Positions 16,601 through 25,096 of a stretch of 62,542 bases of DNA are shown here, piece by piece. The notes beneath the pieces are model-generated. The model was not told the DNA's origin. It made no database searches and worked only from the letters and a program-made list of their open reading frames with translations. Source of the stretch: Pseudomonas sp. QTF5 (lineage in GTDB: Bacteria; Pseudomonadota; Gammaproteobacteria; Pseudomonadales; Pseudomonadaceae); contig NZ_AZRW02000037.1 in the NCBI RefSeq assembly GCF_000512695.2, positions 1-62,542 of the forward strand. Direction: 5' to 3'. How positions within the stretch are numbered: the stretch's first letter is position 1; each line of letters starts with the position of its first letter. The translations under genes were made by a program, and so were the position numbers.

Positions 16601-17171
16601 TTTGCTCTGCTAGAACGGAATACTCTTCGGCCTCGCGCTTCTTCAGCTCAGTCAACTGCTGGTTGCTTTCAAGCTGCTGGCTGGACTCACTCAATTGCGC
16701 TTTTAGTTGCTCGATCTGGTTTTGTAGGTCGCGCAGTGGGGCGCTGGGGTCATCCGGTTTTACAAAAGGACCAGGTTGGAACTTGTCGCCATTTTTGCCG
16801 AACGATTGGTGGTACCAAATGGCTAAAGCTCGGGCGACTTTGAGCCCATCCATCGCCTCGCGGTGTTGAGTGCGAAATTGGTGAGTGGCTCTATTGCCTT
16901 CGACGCGTAGCGTTCGAAACAGATCGCGGATGTTTTGATCGAGTTGGATGTCCCGACCTAACTTGTAAAGTAGATCGGCCTGCTTGGTCGTAGCGTCGAA
17001 TTCAATACCGGCGCGGCTGGCCAGGTCCTGAGCCAAGGCCTCACCCAGCTGCCGCAACTTCATCAGTGTGGTGTTGGGATCGCTGGCAAAGATCTGTTCG
17101 GCCGTGCTCGCAAGCTGAAGGAAAACGGGGTCGTGTTCCCGGAGAAACGAGAAGTTACTGATCGCGGCCAT
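13695..17171 (-). CDS. hsdR: Type I restriction enzyme ATPase/endonuclease subunit HsdR
   Basis: HsdR translocates and cleaves unmodified DNA. The roughly 1158-residue product has an N-terminal DUF4145-like helical domain (1-120) and a coiled-coil stretch (about 140-225). The PD-(D/E)xK nuclease core follows near 310-322 (VAIVEAKRKR), then helicase motifs MATGTGKT (about 464-471) and DEAH (about 567), and an EcoEI-type C-terminal domain. No frameshift was seen. The ATG at 17171 is preferred to the one at 17177, because the AGGA box abuts the latter and is six bases from the former. Here hsdR is first in the locus, separated from hsdM by three extra genes. Confidence 0.93.
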   Translation of the reverse strand: MAAISNFSFLREHDPVFLQLASTAEQIFASDPNTTLMKLRQLGEALAQDLASRAGIEFDATTKQADLLYKLGRDIQLDQNIRDLFRTLRVEGNRATHQFRTQHREAMDGLKVARALAIWYHQSFGKNGDKFQPGPFVKPDDPSAPLRDLQNQIEQLKAQLSESSQQLESNQQLTELKKREAEEYSVLAEQMDAESRLYQQQAKQHEAELEKLRAEHEQRIKALQIQLLTQPQASSQVMHNTMQATHKFDLSEDLTRILIDQQLLDAGWEADSLDLTYGKGARPENGKNRAIAEWPTSSPKACADYVLFAGLMPVAIVEAKRKRINIADRIPQAARYSREFKFTPEHQQPWLLAGLYAPWNDGEGADFKVPFAFACNGRPYIKQLAEHSGTWFRDLRSPANTARPLQDFHTPNDLLDLLKRSQAEAEAKLKEEGFAYLKLRDYQEKAIHAVEQALANNQRDCLLAMATGTGKTRTIIGLMYRFLKAERFKRILFLVDRSALGQQAIDSFNDTALEQNHTLAQIYDIKELGDMAAEAETRIQVATVQAMVSRIFRSDTPPSVGEFDCIIVDEAHRGYTLDQEMSEGELAVRDHNQYLSQYRRVLDYFDACKIGLTATPAKHSSEIFGKPVFTYSYREAVADDWLIDHEPPIRYETQLSKNGIRFEKGEKVSVIDTQTGEIDVAELEDELNFNIESFNRRVITPAFDKVICDALANELDPFGEEKTMIFCVNQAHAERVKNLLNAAFKDAYGEQYNQATVQIITGQSDKVEQLIRKYKNEPNPSIAITVDLLTTGIDVPKICNLVFMRRVRSRILYEQMKGRATRRCDEIGKTVFRIYDPVDLYASLEAVDTMKPLVKNPNVSLEQLVSELTSDASHDAPGNQDDSSHAHDVLDVLSQRIMRILRKADHKAESKPSLKKKLQELEDIWGVEPAKLHKHLHELGPKQAAQFIRQHSQLLTQLDAVSNLMGSENYPIISTHRDELMVREQSYGTYHKPQDYLESFHDFVHSQLNQSAALGVVVNRPKDLTREQLRNVRLLLDQHGFSEVSLKSAWRNQTNQEIAASIIGYIRQAAIGEALLPFDQRVANAMQKIYALQQWTPVQRKWLDRLAKQLVHEVIIDTHQVNEAFQNDGGIKSLNRHLGGNLDKVLEALNDNLWPEVG

Positions 17172-17209
17172 GTTCATTCCTGTGCATGCTCATCCCTGGA
17201 TTGCGCCTA

Positions 17210-17245
17210 GTTGAGCTTAGTTTGCGCAATATTGCGTTGAGCTTA
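17210..17245 (-). promoter_or_regulatory. Repeat/palindrome cluster upstream of hsdR
   Basis: A direct repeat GTTGAGCTTA (17210-17219 and 17236-17245) brackets the 12-bp perfect palindrome CGCAATATTGCG (17225-17236). It lies about 40-75 bases upstream of the hsdR start and could be a control site. No consensus promoter is obvious. Confidence 0.45.
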
Positions 17246-17420
17246 ACCAAGATTGGCCAGGTTTGACTATGGCTTGGTAGGGCTTAGTGCCAGCACCCGC
17301 TGTATTGAGCTTTTTTTGTGTCTGAGGGTTTCTCTTGTTGGTCGATAGCTTGATCTATGTTCAATTCGACGCAATGTTCTGCGCACAAAAAACGTGTAAG
17401 CGACCGATAGTGGAGGATAG

Positions 17421-17591
17421 GTGAATACTGTGGCAGTGGAGATTCGTAGCGTCGATGTATCCCAGGAAATGGTCGACGAGCTTGAAGACATGACAATTGA
17501 GGCCTTGGCCGGTGTGCGATTGGTCCGTTTTGAACAGGCAGATGCAGTCAGCCACGAAGATATGCGGGCTCGGTACGCCGAAAGGGACTGA
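17421..17591 (+). CDS. Small hypothetical protein, 56 residues
   Basis: A GTG-started frame follows GGAGG at 17412-17416, a strong RBS. The acidic product begins VNTVAVEIRSVDVSQEMVDE and ends RARYAERD. It is soluble, probably largely helical, and has the size and charge of small antitoxins, but no toxin-sized partner lies next to it. It is divergent from hsdR in an otherwise empty 620-base gap (17172-17796). Nothing convincing is seen in 17250-17410 or 17592-17740. The call rests on RBS and codon pattern alone. Confidence 0.45.
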   Translation: MNTVAVEIRSVDVSQEMVDELEDMTIEALAGVRLVRFEQADAVSHEDMRARYAERD

Positions 17592-17740
17592 CGAAGCAGT
17601 GGATGGTTTGGGGTGTTATCGATCCCCCACAGATACAAACGGATCCGAGGGCCGTGGCTTCGCTGCGGTTGAGCGCATGACTTTGATGCAATAAAGATCC
17701 CTTGTGGGAGCTGTGGTGCTTAGTTGAATCGGTAAATATG

Positions 17741-17778
17741 AAAAAGCCCCCGCAACCAAACAACTGCGGGGGCTTTTT
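17741..17778 (-). terminator. Intrinsic terminator of the hydrolase/mprF pair
   Basis: AAAAAGCCCCCGCA ... TGCGGGGGCTTTTT hairpin lies about 20 bases after the stop codon of the VirJ/AcvB-type gene. Confidence 0.85.
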
Positions 17779-17796
17779 CGTGGGCGGGGCTTCAGA

Positions 17797-19095
17797 TCAC
17801 TCCTGAGCAGCCGTCTCCTTCGCTTGACGCTTCTCGATCACATCCACCAATCGCTTGGCCAACGCCGGGTAGTTCTCGTCAAAGTGATGGCCGCCAGGCA
17901 GTTTCATCGCTTCGCCCACGGCGGTCTTGTCGGTGCAGCCGCTCTCGTCGACTTCTTCTTCACCGTAGATGCACACCACTTTTGCCGGCGGCAGCTTGGC
18001 CATTTCCGGGCCGGTGGCGGCTTCTTTGCCGGCGTTGCCGAGCCAGCCTTCGACTTCGATTTCGAAGCTGCCGGTGCGGGCGAAGGCCAGCAGGATGATT
18101 GCATCGACTCGCTGCTGCTCCGCTTCCGGCAGGTGGTTGTAGATGGCGGGCAATACGTCCGCGCCGAACGAGTAGCCGGTCAGGATGAAGCGCTTGGTGC
18201 CCCATTTCTGCCGGTAGTGCTGCATCAGTTCGGTCAGGTCCAGAGCGCTTTGTTCCGGGCTCTTGTGCTGCCAGTAGTAGCGCAGGGTGTCGATGCCAAC
18301 CACTGGGTAGCCGATCTTCGCCATCTCGCCCGCTACGTCGCGGTCCAGGTCGCGCCAGCCGCCGTCACCGGAAAGGAACAGGGTGACGGTGTCCTTGGCC
18401 TGGCCGGCCGGCACTTCGACCACCGGGATCTGCAGGCCACCAGCGGCTTTATCGCCGCCAACGAGGATTTTGCGCAGTTCGTTGTTCAGCACTTGCGGCA
18501 GGTTGATGTCGTAGTCGCTGATGCTGGTTTCGGCATTGGCCTGATCACGCACGAAGCCGGCGCTGGTGTCGTCCGGGTTGTCGTTCCAGGCCACCAGCCA
18601 GTGACCGTGGGCGGCGTTTTTCGGCAGCAGGTGAGTGCAGCCACCGGGCTTTTCCAGGGCCAGGTCAACCGAAATGGCCTGGGCCTTGTCGTTCTTCTGC
18701 TCCGACAACCAGCGCCAGGCCAGTACGGCGCCTGGGCCGATGCCGCTGACCAGAGTGGCCGGGCCTTTCAGTTCGCGCAGACCCGCTTGCAGGGCGCGGC
18801 TTTGCAGCAGGCAGTCTTTGGGCAGAATCACCTGGACGATTTGCGCCGAGGCGCTGCGGCTCAGGGTGGTCAATTGCTTGTCATTGAGCTTCTGGTCTTC
18901 ATTGACCGCCACCAGCACCTGGGCGCGCGGCGTGTTGCCGGGGATGACGCGGGTCATCGCGGCGCCATCGGCCGGCGTCAGCCGTTCGAGGGTCGGTTCT
19001 GGTGCCGGGCGTTTCAGGTACCAGTAACCGCCACCGACCATCAGGGCCAGCACTACCAGTGTGGCCAGTACGTACCGCAGGGAGCGTTGAATCAT
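17797..19095 (-). CDS. Periplasmic aminoacyl-phosphatidylglycerol hydrolase (VirJ/AcvB family)
   Basis: The 432-residue protein has an N-terminal membrane anchor/signal (about 8-26) followed by a periplasmic alpha/beta-hydrolase pair of domains. The nucleophile elbow GYSFG places the catalytic Ser at 309. A late acidic residue and GGHHFDENY near 410 are compatible with the rest of the triad. Its ATG overlaps the mprF stop by one base. In P. aeruginosa the equivalent pair is PA0919 (alanyl-PG hydrolase) and PA0920 (alanyl-PG synthase), so this protein probably removes the amino acid that MprF adds. The assignment uses family plus context. Confidence 0.85.
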   Translation of the reverse strand: MIQRSLRYVLATLVVLALMVGGGYWYLKRPAPEPTLERLTPADGAAMTRVIPGNTPRAQVLVAVNEDQKLNDKQLTTLSRSASAQIVQVILPKDCLLQSRALQAGLRELKGPATLVSGIGPGAVLAWRWLSEQKNDKAQAISVDLALEKPGGCTHLLPKNAAHGHWLVAWNDNPDDTSAGFVRDQANAETSISDYDINLPQVLNNELRKILVGGDKAAGGLQIPVVEVPAGQAKDTVTLFLSGDGGWRDLDRDVAGEMAKIGYPVVGIDTLRYYWQHKSPEQSALDLTELMQHYRQKWGTKRFILTGYSFGADVLPAIYNHLPEAEQQRVDAIILLAFARTGSFEIEVEGWLGNAGKEAATGPEMAKLPPAKVVCIYGEEEVDESGCTDKTAVGEAMKLPGGHHFDENYPALAKRLVDVIEKRQAKETAAQE

Positions 19096-21737
19096 CAGCG
19101 TTTCACCAATCCAGTCAAGCCGCCTGCAATCAGGGCGGCAGTGTCGGCCAGGGCCACCAGCGGATCGAGTCCGGCGGGCACGGCCATATAACGGGGTTCC
19201 CAGTCGGGCTGGAACTTGTCTTTGAAGCGGCGCAAACCTTGGAAGTTGTACAGCTGCTCACCACGGCGGAATACCATCGAGCCCAGGCGCTGGGTCAGTG
19301 GTGCACCACGCCGGGGTTGCAACCCCGACAGCGGCACCATGCCCAGGCTGAAGCGCGCGTATCCATGATTTTTATAATGTTGAATCAGGCCGACCATCAT
19401 GAACTCCATGGTCAGCTTGGGAGCGTCGGGGTGCGCGCGCATCAGATCGAGGCTGGCCAGGTCATGGCCGTAGGTCTCGAGCAGGTTGGCGAACGCCACC
19501 GGGCGCCCTTCGAAACGAATCACCGCGACACGGAAGTGCTTGAGGTAGTCGTCACTGAAACGCCCGAGCGAGAAGCCTTTCTCGCGGACATTCTTGCCAG
19601 TCAGCCAGGCATCGGAAATCACCTTTAGCTCATCCATCGGCGCTTGCCCCGGCTCATGGATCTCCAGCGACAAGCCATCACGGGTGCCGCGGTTCCAGGT
19701 GTAGCGCAGGTCCTTCATCTCTTTGCCTTTGGCCTCGAGATCGAAGCGCTGCAGATCGACCCGGGCTTCTTCGCCAAGCTTGATCGCGGTCAGGCCGATG
19801 TCCATGTAGTACGGAAGGTTCTCGGCGCGTACTTGATAGAACACGGGGCGGGCGTGGTGGATATCGCAAAGGTCGCGGAACTGCCAGATCATTTCCGCCC
19901 GTTGTTGGGTCGGGCCGATCGGGTCATACAACGCCACCAGACTGCGACCACGGCGGGCGTACATCAGAAACGCCTCGTCGTTGGGGTGAAACAGCAGCGC
20001 CTTGTCACCGGTCAGGGCCAGGCCGCCATCCGGTTGGGCCGAGGCCATGAGGATCTTTACCGCGCGCTCCAGTTCGTCGGGCGTTGGCAGATGGATCACC
20101 GGGCGCGCGGTACGCAGCAGCCAGGTCAGAGAGACCACCACCAGCAGGACCGCAGCACCCAGCAACGAACGCAAGCCTCGTGGGGCATCGGCGTCGAGGG
20201 TGAACTGCCACCAGAGTTGATGACTGTAGGGAACGTCCTGATAGGCGAACAGCAGCAGCCAGATCGATGCGCCGAGTACACAGAGGCTGGCCACCAGGTA
20301 CAGCGGCGAAAACGGCACTTCGGTCAGGCGACTGGGGCGATAGAACGAACGGCGGAAAACCCCCAGCAAACTCGCCGTCAGGGTCATCAGGCAAGCCTCT
20401 TCCCAATCGAACCCTTTAAGCAGAGAGAGCAGGGCGCCGACCAACAACAAAATGGTAGTCAGCATCCACGCGGCCGACAGACGGCGACGCAGCCCCTGAG
20501 CCAGCAGCAGGCAGAGCACGCCTACCAGGCTGGCGCCGAAGTGCGAAGCGTCGACCAATCGATGCGGAATCAGAAAGCCGATGTGTTCAAGGCGGGTATC
20601 GATCTCCGGCGTCACACCGGAAAACAGCAGCACCACGCCCGACAGAAATACCAGCACCGCCAGAATCGGCGCGGCCATGCCAGATGCAGCACGCAAGGAC
20701 TGGCGCGATTGAAACAGGCGCTGGCCTTCGTTGACCAGCAGCAGTACGCAAGCCACCAGCAGCGGCAACACTACGTAGATCAGGCGGTAGAGCAGCAGCG
20801 CGGCGGCCAGTGGCGCGGCGCCGAGCTTGTCGGCGAAGGCAGCGAGCAAAATCGCTTCGAACACCCCGACACCACCCGGTACATGGCTGAGCACGCCAGC
20901 GGCCAAGGCCAATAGATAGACCAGCAGGAACGCACCAAAGGGCGGCGCTTCCGGCAGCAACAGATAGAGCACGGTCGCGGCGGCGGCCACGTCCAGAGCG
21001 GTGATGACCAGTTGCAGGAACGTCAGACGGCGACCCGGCAGGCGCAAGGTGCGGCGGCCGACCTTGACCAGCAGGTTGTCGGGATAAAGCTGTTCCGGCA
21101 AGCGACGGCGATAGATGCCGATGGCCAATACCGTGGTGAGCAGCAGCACGGCCACTGCAATCGCACCCAGCAACGTCTCGGAGAACCCCAGGGCCGCGGA
21201 GGCGGCGGGCAGGTTGCTGAGGGTGGCGAGGGCGGCCAGGGGCGGGAGGGCACAGCCGAGCGAGAGGCTGGCAAACAAGGTCATGTGCGCGACTTCCGAA
21301 GCCCCCACACCATGACGTGCATATAAACGGTAGCGAACCGAGCCGCCTGACAGCAGCGAAAGGCCGATGGCATTGCCAATGGCAAACGCAGTGAAGCCGC
21401 CCAATGCCAATACTCGCGGCGCCAGCGTCACGCCGGCATAACGGCTGGCCGACCATTCGTAACCCAGCAGAATGATGAAGCCGATCACGGTCGCGACGAG
21501 CGCACCCAGCAAGGCCGGTTTCGGCACTTCCAGAATCGAGTCGTGCAGCGCGTACAGATCGAGTTCGCTCAGCAGGTGACGACAGGCAATCAGCGCAATG
21601 GCGAACAACAGCAAAGTGACTGCCAGACCGATGGGCTGACGATATTTGCTGATTCGATCCAGCAAGCGCAGACGCTCGGCTTTGATCGGTTGTGTCGCTG
21701 TGACGGTGTCTTGTGGATCAGACGAGTTGGCGCGCAT
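19095..21737 (-). CDS. mprF: Phosphatidylglycerol aminoacyltransferase/flippase MprF
   Basis: MprF transfers an amino acid from aminoacyl-tRNA to phosphatidylglycerol in the inner membrane, lowering negative charge and raising resistance to cationic peptides. The 880-residue product has an N-terminal multi-pass domain (about 14 hydrophobic segments up to residue 540) and a cytosolic GNAT-like DUF2156 domain (about 560-860). Its end (KDKFQPDWEPRYMAVP) is typical. Whether it uses Ala or Lys cannot be read from sequence; the P. aeruginosa orthologue is an alanyl-PG synthase. The ATG at 21737 follows AGAGGT; a TTG lies one codon earlier. Confidence 0.93.
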   Translation of the reverse strand: MRANSSDPQDTVTATQPIKAERLRLLDRISKYRQPIGLAVTLLLFAIALIACRHLLSELDLYALHDSILEVPKPALLGALVATVIGFIILLGYEWSASRYAGVTLAPRVLALGGFTAFAIGNAIGLSLLSGGSVRYRLYARHGVGASEVAHMTLFASLSLGCALPPLAALATLSNLPAASAALGFSETLLGAIAVAVLLLTTVLAIGIYRRRLPEQLYPDNLLVKVGRRTLRLPGRRLTFLQLVITALDVAAAATVLYLLLPEAPPFGAFLLVYLLALAAGVLSHVPGGVGVFEAILLAAFADKLGAAPLAAALLLYRLIYVVLPLLVACVLLLVNEGQRLFQSRQSLRAASGMAAPILAVLVFLSGVVLLFSGVTPEIDTRLEHIGFLIPHRLVDASHFGASLVGVLCLLLAQGLRRRLSAAWMLTTILLLVGALLSLLKGFDWEEACLMTLTASLLGVFRRSFYRPSRLTEVPFSPLYLVASLCVLGASIWLLLFAYQDVPYSHQLWWQFTLDADAPRGLRSLLGAAVLLVVVSLTWLLRTARPVIHLPTPDELERAVKILMASAQPDGGLALTGDKALLFHPNDEAFLMYARRGRSLVALYDPIGPTQQRAEMIWQFRDLCDIHHARPVFYQVRAENLPYYMDIGLTAIKLGEEARVDLQRFDLEAKGKEMKDLRYTWNRGTRDGLSLEIHEPGQAPMDELKVISDAWLTGKNVREKGFSLGRFSDDYLKHFRVAVIRFEGRPVAFANLLETYGHDLASLDLMRAHPDAPKLTMEFMMVGLIQHYKNHGYARFSLGMVPLSGLQPRRGAPLTQRLGSMVFRRGEQLYNFQGLRRFKDKFQPDWEPRYMAVPAGLDPLVALADTAALIAGGLTGLVKR

Positions 21738-21976
21738 CAATCACCTCTTGGATTGTGCGCGACAGGATGGAGGTATCCAGCCAAGTTACCAATCCCTGCA
21801 GAAAAAAATAATGACAAATATTAACGCCTCTCACCGGATGTGGGCGATGGCGCATCATCAGTCGTAGAGGGTTCTGTCTGTGGTTCAGTCTGGACTGAAC
21901 TCACAGTCTGGCGATCCCGAACGGCTCACTGCACAGTGACAGATCATTGTTGCGAAAGGACTTTTTCAACAGATAC

Positions 21977-22008
21977 AAAAAAGGCCACTCTTTCGAGTAG
22001 CCTTTTTT
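21977..22008 (-). terminator. Terminator of tRNA-fMet copy 1
   Basis: AAAAAAGGCCACTCTTTCGA ... CTTTTTT hairpin lies just downstream of the tRNA. Confidence 0.85.
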
Positions 22009-22014
22009 GATGTT

Positions 22015-22091
<77 letters not shown>

Positions 22092-22104
22092 TCTGTGTGG
22101 CGGC

Positions 22105-22132
22105 ATTCTACAGGCGAACGCCGGAGTGTCAA
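22105..22132 (-). promoter_or_regulatory. Promoter of tRNA-fMet copy 1
   Basis: TTGACA (22132-22127) and TAGAAT (22110-22105) are spaced by 16 bases, about 13 bases upstream of the mature tRNA end, with a GC-rich discriminator. Confidence 0.85.
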
Positions 22133-22274
22133 CCGTTAATCCTAGTATGGCTCAAATAAGTGTAAAACGACGGCGAATGGTCGCAGGGGAGACCTAAGTT
22201 TCGGAATCAGAACGATTTCTTGTTTCTGTGCCATAAGGCATAGATCGCTGATTTTTTATAAAACAGGCGCGCAC

Positions 22275-22306
22275 AAAAAAGGCCACTCTTTCGAGTAGCC
22301 TTTTTT
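22275..22306 (-). terminator. Terminator of tRNA-fMet copy 2
   Basis: Identical to the copy 1 terminator, offset by 298 bases. Confidence 0.85.
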
Positions 22307-22312
22307 GATGTT

Positions 22313-22389
<77 letters not shown>

Positions 22390-22402
22390 TCTGTGTGGCG
22401 GC

Positions 22403-22430
22403 ATTCTACAGGCGAACGCCGGAGTGTCAA
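22403..22430 (-). promoter_or_regulatory. Promoter of tRNA-fMet copy 2
   Basis: Same TTGACA/TAGAAT pair with 16-base spacing as copy 1, so each tRNA can be transcribed independently. Confidence 0.85.
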
Positions 22431-22572
22431 CCGTTAATCCTAGTATGGCTCAAATAAGTGTAAAACGACGGCGAATGGTCGCAGGGGAGACCTAAGTTTC
22501 GGAATCAGAACGATTTCTTGTTTCTGTGCCATAAGGCATAGATCGCTGATTTTTTATAAAACAGGCGCGCAC

Positions 22573-22604
22573 AAAAAAGGCCACTCTTTCGAGTAGCCTT
22601 TTTT
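22573..22604 (-). terminator. Terminator of tRNA-fMet copy 3
   Basis: Identical to the copy 1 terminator, offset by 596 bases. Confidence 0.85.
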
Positions 22605-22610
22605 GATGTT

Positions 22611-22687
<77 letters not shown>

Positions 22688-22700
22688 TCTGTGTGGCGGC

Positions 22701-22728
22701 ATTCTACAGAGGATCGCAGGGCTGTCAA
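22701..22728 (-). promoter_or_regulatory. Promoter of tRNA-fMet copy 3
   Basis: TTGACA (22728-22723) and TAGAAT (22706-22701), 16-base spacing. The spacer differs from copies 1 and 2, so this is probably the ancestral promoter context. Confidence 0.85.
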
Positions 22729-22904
22729 CCTTCAATTTCGGCAAAACCTGTTCCTGTTCAAGCGCTTAGGTGAAAAAAACAATGGCTGATCGGTCTGAAA
22801 CGCAGGCAGGGCAAGGCTTGTGGCTCTATCGAGAGGGCTCTTTCGATTGAGAAAATAAATTCCTGCGGTACTTTGCCTACAAAGGAAAAAGAACATTCAG
22901 ACTA

Positions 22905-22920
22905 CTGGTGCTATATACAG
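22905..22920 (+). promoter_or_regulatory. LexA (SOS) box upstream of dinB
   Basis: CTGGTGCTATATACAG fits the CTG-N10-CAG SOS box with an AT-rich centre. It lies 69 bases upstream of the dinB start, as expected for a DNA-damage-induced polymerase. Confidence 0.75.
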
Positions 22921-22988
22921 GTGCCAGTGAGATACTGCCGGTACGACTCACCAATCCTTCATTTCTTCGCCATGAACACCGCTTTTAT

Positions 22989-24050
22989 ATGACGCAGCGA
23001 AAAATCATCCACGTCGATTGTGACTGTTTCTACGCCGCCATCGAGATGCGTGACGACCCGCGCTTGGCCGGTAAGCCATTGGCGGTGGGCGGCTCGGCGG
23101 ATCGGCGGGGGGTGATTGCCACCTGTAACTATGAAGCGCGGGCTTATGGCGTACGCTCGGCCATGTCTTCCGGGCATGCCTTGAAACTCTGTCCGGACCT
23201 GACCATCGTCAAGCCGCGCATGGAGGCCTATCGAGAAGCATCGAAGGAAATTCATACGATCTTTCGCGATTACACCGACCTGATCGAGCCGCTTTCCCTG
23301 GATGAGGCCTACCTCGACGTGTCGGACAGCGCGCATTTCGGCGGCAGCGCCACGCGAATCGCCCAGGATATTCGCCGCCGGGTCTCCAACCAGTTGCACA
23401 TCACCGTGTCGGCCGGCGTGGCGCCGAACAAGTTTCTCGCCAAGATCGCCAGCGACTGGAAGAAGCCTAACGGCTTGTTCGTGATCACACCGGATCAGGT
23501 GGAAGACTTCGTCAGTGGTTTGCCGGTGAGCAAGCTGCACGGGGTTGGCAAAGTGACCGCTGACAAACTCGGCAGGCTCGGCATCGTCGATTGCTCGCAT
23601 TTGCGCGAATGGGACAAGTTGGCGCTGGTGCGCGAATTCGGCAGCTTTGGCGAGCGACTCTGGAGCCTGGCCCGTGGGATCGATGAGCGGTTGGTGCATA
23701 ACGACAGTCGCCGGCAGTCGATCAGCGTCGAAAATACTTACGATGTGGATCTGCCGGATCTGGTGAGTTGTCTGGATAAATTGCCCGAGTTGCTGGAATC
23801 CCTGAATGGCCGCATGGCACGGATCGACAGCAGTTATCGGCCGGGCAAGCCGTTCGTCAAAGTGAAATTTCATGATTTTACCCAGACCACTTTGGAGCAG
23901 GCCGGGGCAGGGCGGGATCTGGGGAGTTATCAGTTGCTGCTGACCCAAGCCTTCAATCGCGGCGGGAAACCGGTGCGGTTGTTGGGGATTGGGGTGAGGC
24001 TTGAGGATTTGCGGGGCGGGTTTGAGCAGATGGAGTTGTTTGAGCGGTAG
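22989..24050 (+). CDS. dinB: DNA polymerase IV (Y family) DinB
   Basis: This error-prone translesion polymerase has the Y-family length, 353 residues. Catalytic metal ligands are visible in HVDCDCFYAAIE (about 8-19) and SLDEAYLDVS (about 102-111). The little-finger domain lies at about 240-340, and the protein ends in a clamp-binding type motif QMELFER. The ATG at 22989 was chosen because MTQRKIIHVDCD matches the family start; the frame upstream runs through the SOS box and cannot be coding. SOS regulation is indicated by the LexA box. Confidence 0.96.
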   Translation: MTQRKIIHVDCDCFYAAIEMRDDPRLAGKPLAVGGSADRRGVIATCNYEARAYGVRSAMSSGHALKLCPDLTIVKPRMEAYREASKEIHTIFRDYTDLIEPLSLDEAYLDVSDSAHFGGSATRIAQDIRRRVSNQLHITVSAGVAPNKFLAKIASDWKKPNGLFVITPDQVEDFVSGLPVSKLHGVGKVTADKLGRLGIVDCSHLREWDKLALVREFGSFGERLWSLARGIDERLVHNDSRRQSISVENTYDVDLPDLVSCLDKLPELLESLNGRMARIDSSYRPGKPFVKVKFHDFTQTTLEQAGAGRDLGSYQLLLTQAFNRGGKPVRLLGIGVRLEDLRGGFEQMELFER

Positions 24051-24087
24051 GGGCAGGGTTTTTGTGTGGTGGTGAATGTAATGACGC

Positions 24088-24116
24088 CTTCGCGAGCAAG
24101 TCGCTTGCTCGCGAAG
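24088..24116. repeat. Collapsed REP palindrome
   Basis: CTTCGCGAGCAAG and CTTGCTCGCGAAG are separated by only three bases. Between convergent genes, it may act as a bidirectional transcript end. Confidence 0.75.
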
Positions 24117-24125
24117 CTTTTGACC

Positions 24126-25079
24126 TTAATTCGGCCCCGGATCCGCCACCAGTCGCCCGGCATCCTTGGTCAGTGACTTGAGGAATTCGGTCTGCAACTC
24201 GGGATCGTTGCGGGTCAGTTCGATCAGGCTCTGTTCCAGCTCGCTGGCTTCTTCTTCCAGACCCAGTTCCGACAGGCGTTTGACCCGGTGTACCCACTGG
24301 CTCACTTCGTCGTCTTCGAGGTCGTCGTAAATCAGCCCGTGAGCTTCGAGCAGCTTGCCGCGCAAGGTGCTGCTGATCGCCAGGGATGAGTCGGTGTGCA
24401 CATCGTCCTTGTTGTCCTCGACACTGATCTGCAGCTTGCCCAGATGATTGAGATCATGTTCGGCGAACGGGCTGTCGAGCAGGTTGAGGCGCAACACGCC
24501 GTTACGGTCGGTGCTCAGCTCGAACGTGTTCTTGCCAGCCTTGACCTGCACCGGGCGCTCGCTCCACGGCAGGCTCGAGTATTCCGTGCGCTTGTCGCGC
24601 TGGACTTCGTCGATACCTGCCAGATTCTGCTGCGCCCGGCCATGGGACTGCACGTTCATGAACGGGTTGAGCCCGGAGAAACCATAGCTGAGCCAGTCCT
24701 TTGTCACGCTGTCCGGCAGATTGCCGAGGGCGAACACGTTGACCACGTTCGCACCGACACCGGCCACCACCGCCACTGCGCCCAGCGGGATCTCGTAAAC
24801 CTCCCGCCAGGGTTGATAAGGTGTGTAGCGATCGTAGCGACGCGTGACTTCGAACTCGGTGACTTCGAAGGTCTTCTGCTCGTGGATTTTCACCCGACGT
24901 TGCGGCAGCTCAAGCACCTTGGGCTCGCCGACATCGATCTGCAGGCTGTGATCGAGCAATTTGCGCTCGACTCGCTCCTCGTGCTCACTGCGTTGTGACA
25001 TCTGATTGGCACAGCCGCTGACCAGTAGGGTGCCGCACAGGGCGGCACCACCGAGGCCTAAGGTGTTTCGCTTGAACAT
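24126..25079 (-). CDS. Conserved Pseudomonas lipoprotein of unknown function
   Basis: The 317-residue protein has a lipobox LLVSGC with modified Cys23 and is expected in the periplasm facing a membrane. A short hydrophobic stretch (GAVAVVAGVGANVVNVFALG, about 99-118) follows a Tyr/Arg-rich segment. The last 80 residues are acidic helices (LEEEASELEQSLIELTRND). It has no recognised domain. It lies 17 bases downstream of proS on the same strand and is probably cotranscribed with it. Confidence 0.8.
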   Translation of the reverse strand: MFKRNTLGLGGAALCGTLLVSGCANQMSQRSEHEERVERKLLDHSLQIDVGEPKVLELPQRRVKIHEQKTFEVTEFEVTRRYDRYTPYQPWREVYEIPLGAVAVVAGVGANVVNVFALGNLPDSVTKDWLSYGFSGLNPFMNVQSHGRAQQNLAGIDEVQRDKRTEYSSLPWSERPVQVKAGKNTFELSTDRNGVLRLNLLDSPFAEHDLNHLGKLQISVEDNKDDVHTDSSLAISSTLRGKLLEAHGLIYDDLEDDEVSQWVHRVKRLSELGLEEEASELEQSLIELTRNDPELQTEFLKSLTKDAGRLVADPGPN

Positions 25080-25096
25080 GACGTCTCTATCTGGTG

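Noticed and set aside
8636..17171. Island as part of an integrated prophage or ICE
   Set aside because: No integrase, attachment-site duplication, phage structural or conjugation genes are present; the three tRNA genes 5 kb away show no att-like partial copy.
19644..20915. 423-codon frame antisense to mprF
   Set aside because: Gln/Arg/His-rich shadow of the Leu/Ala-rich membrane protein; no start signals.
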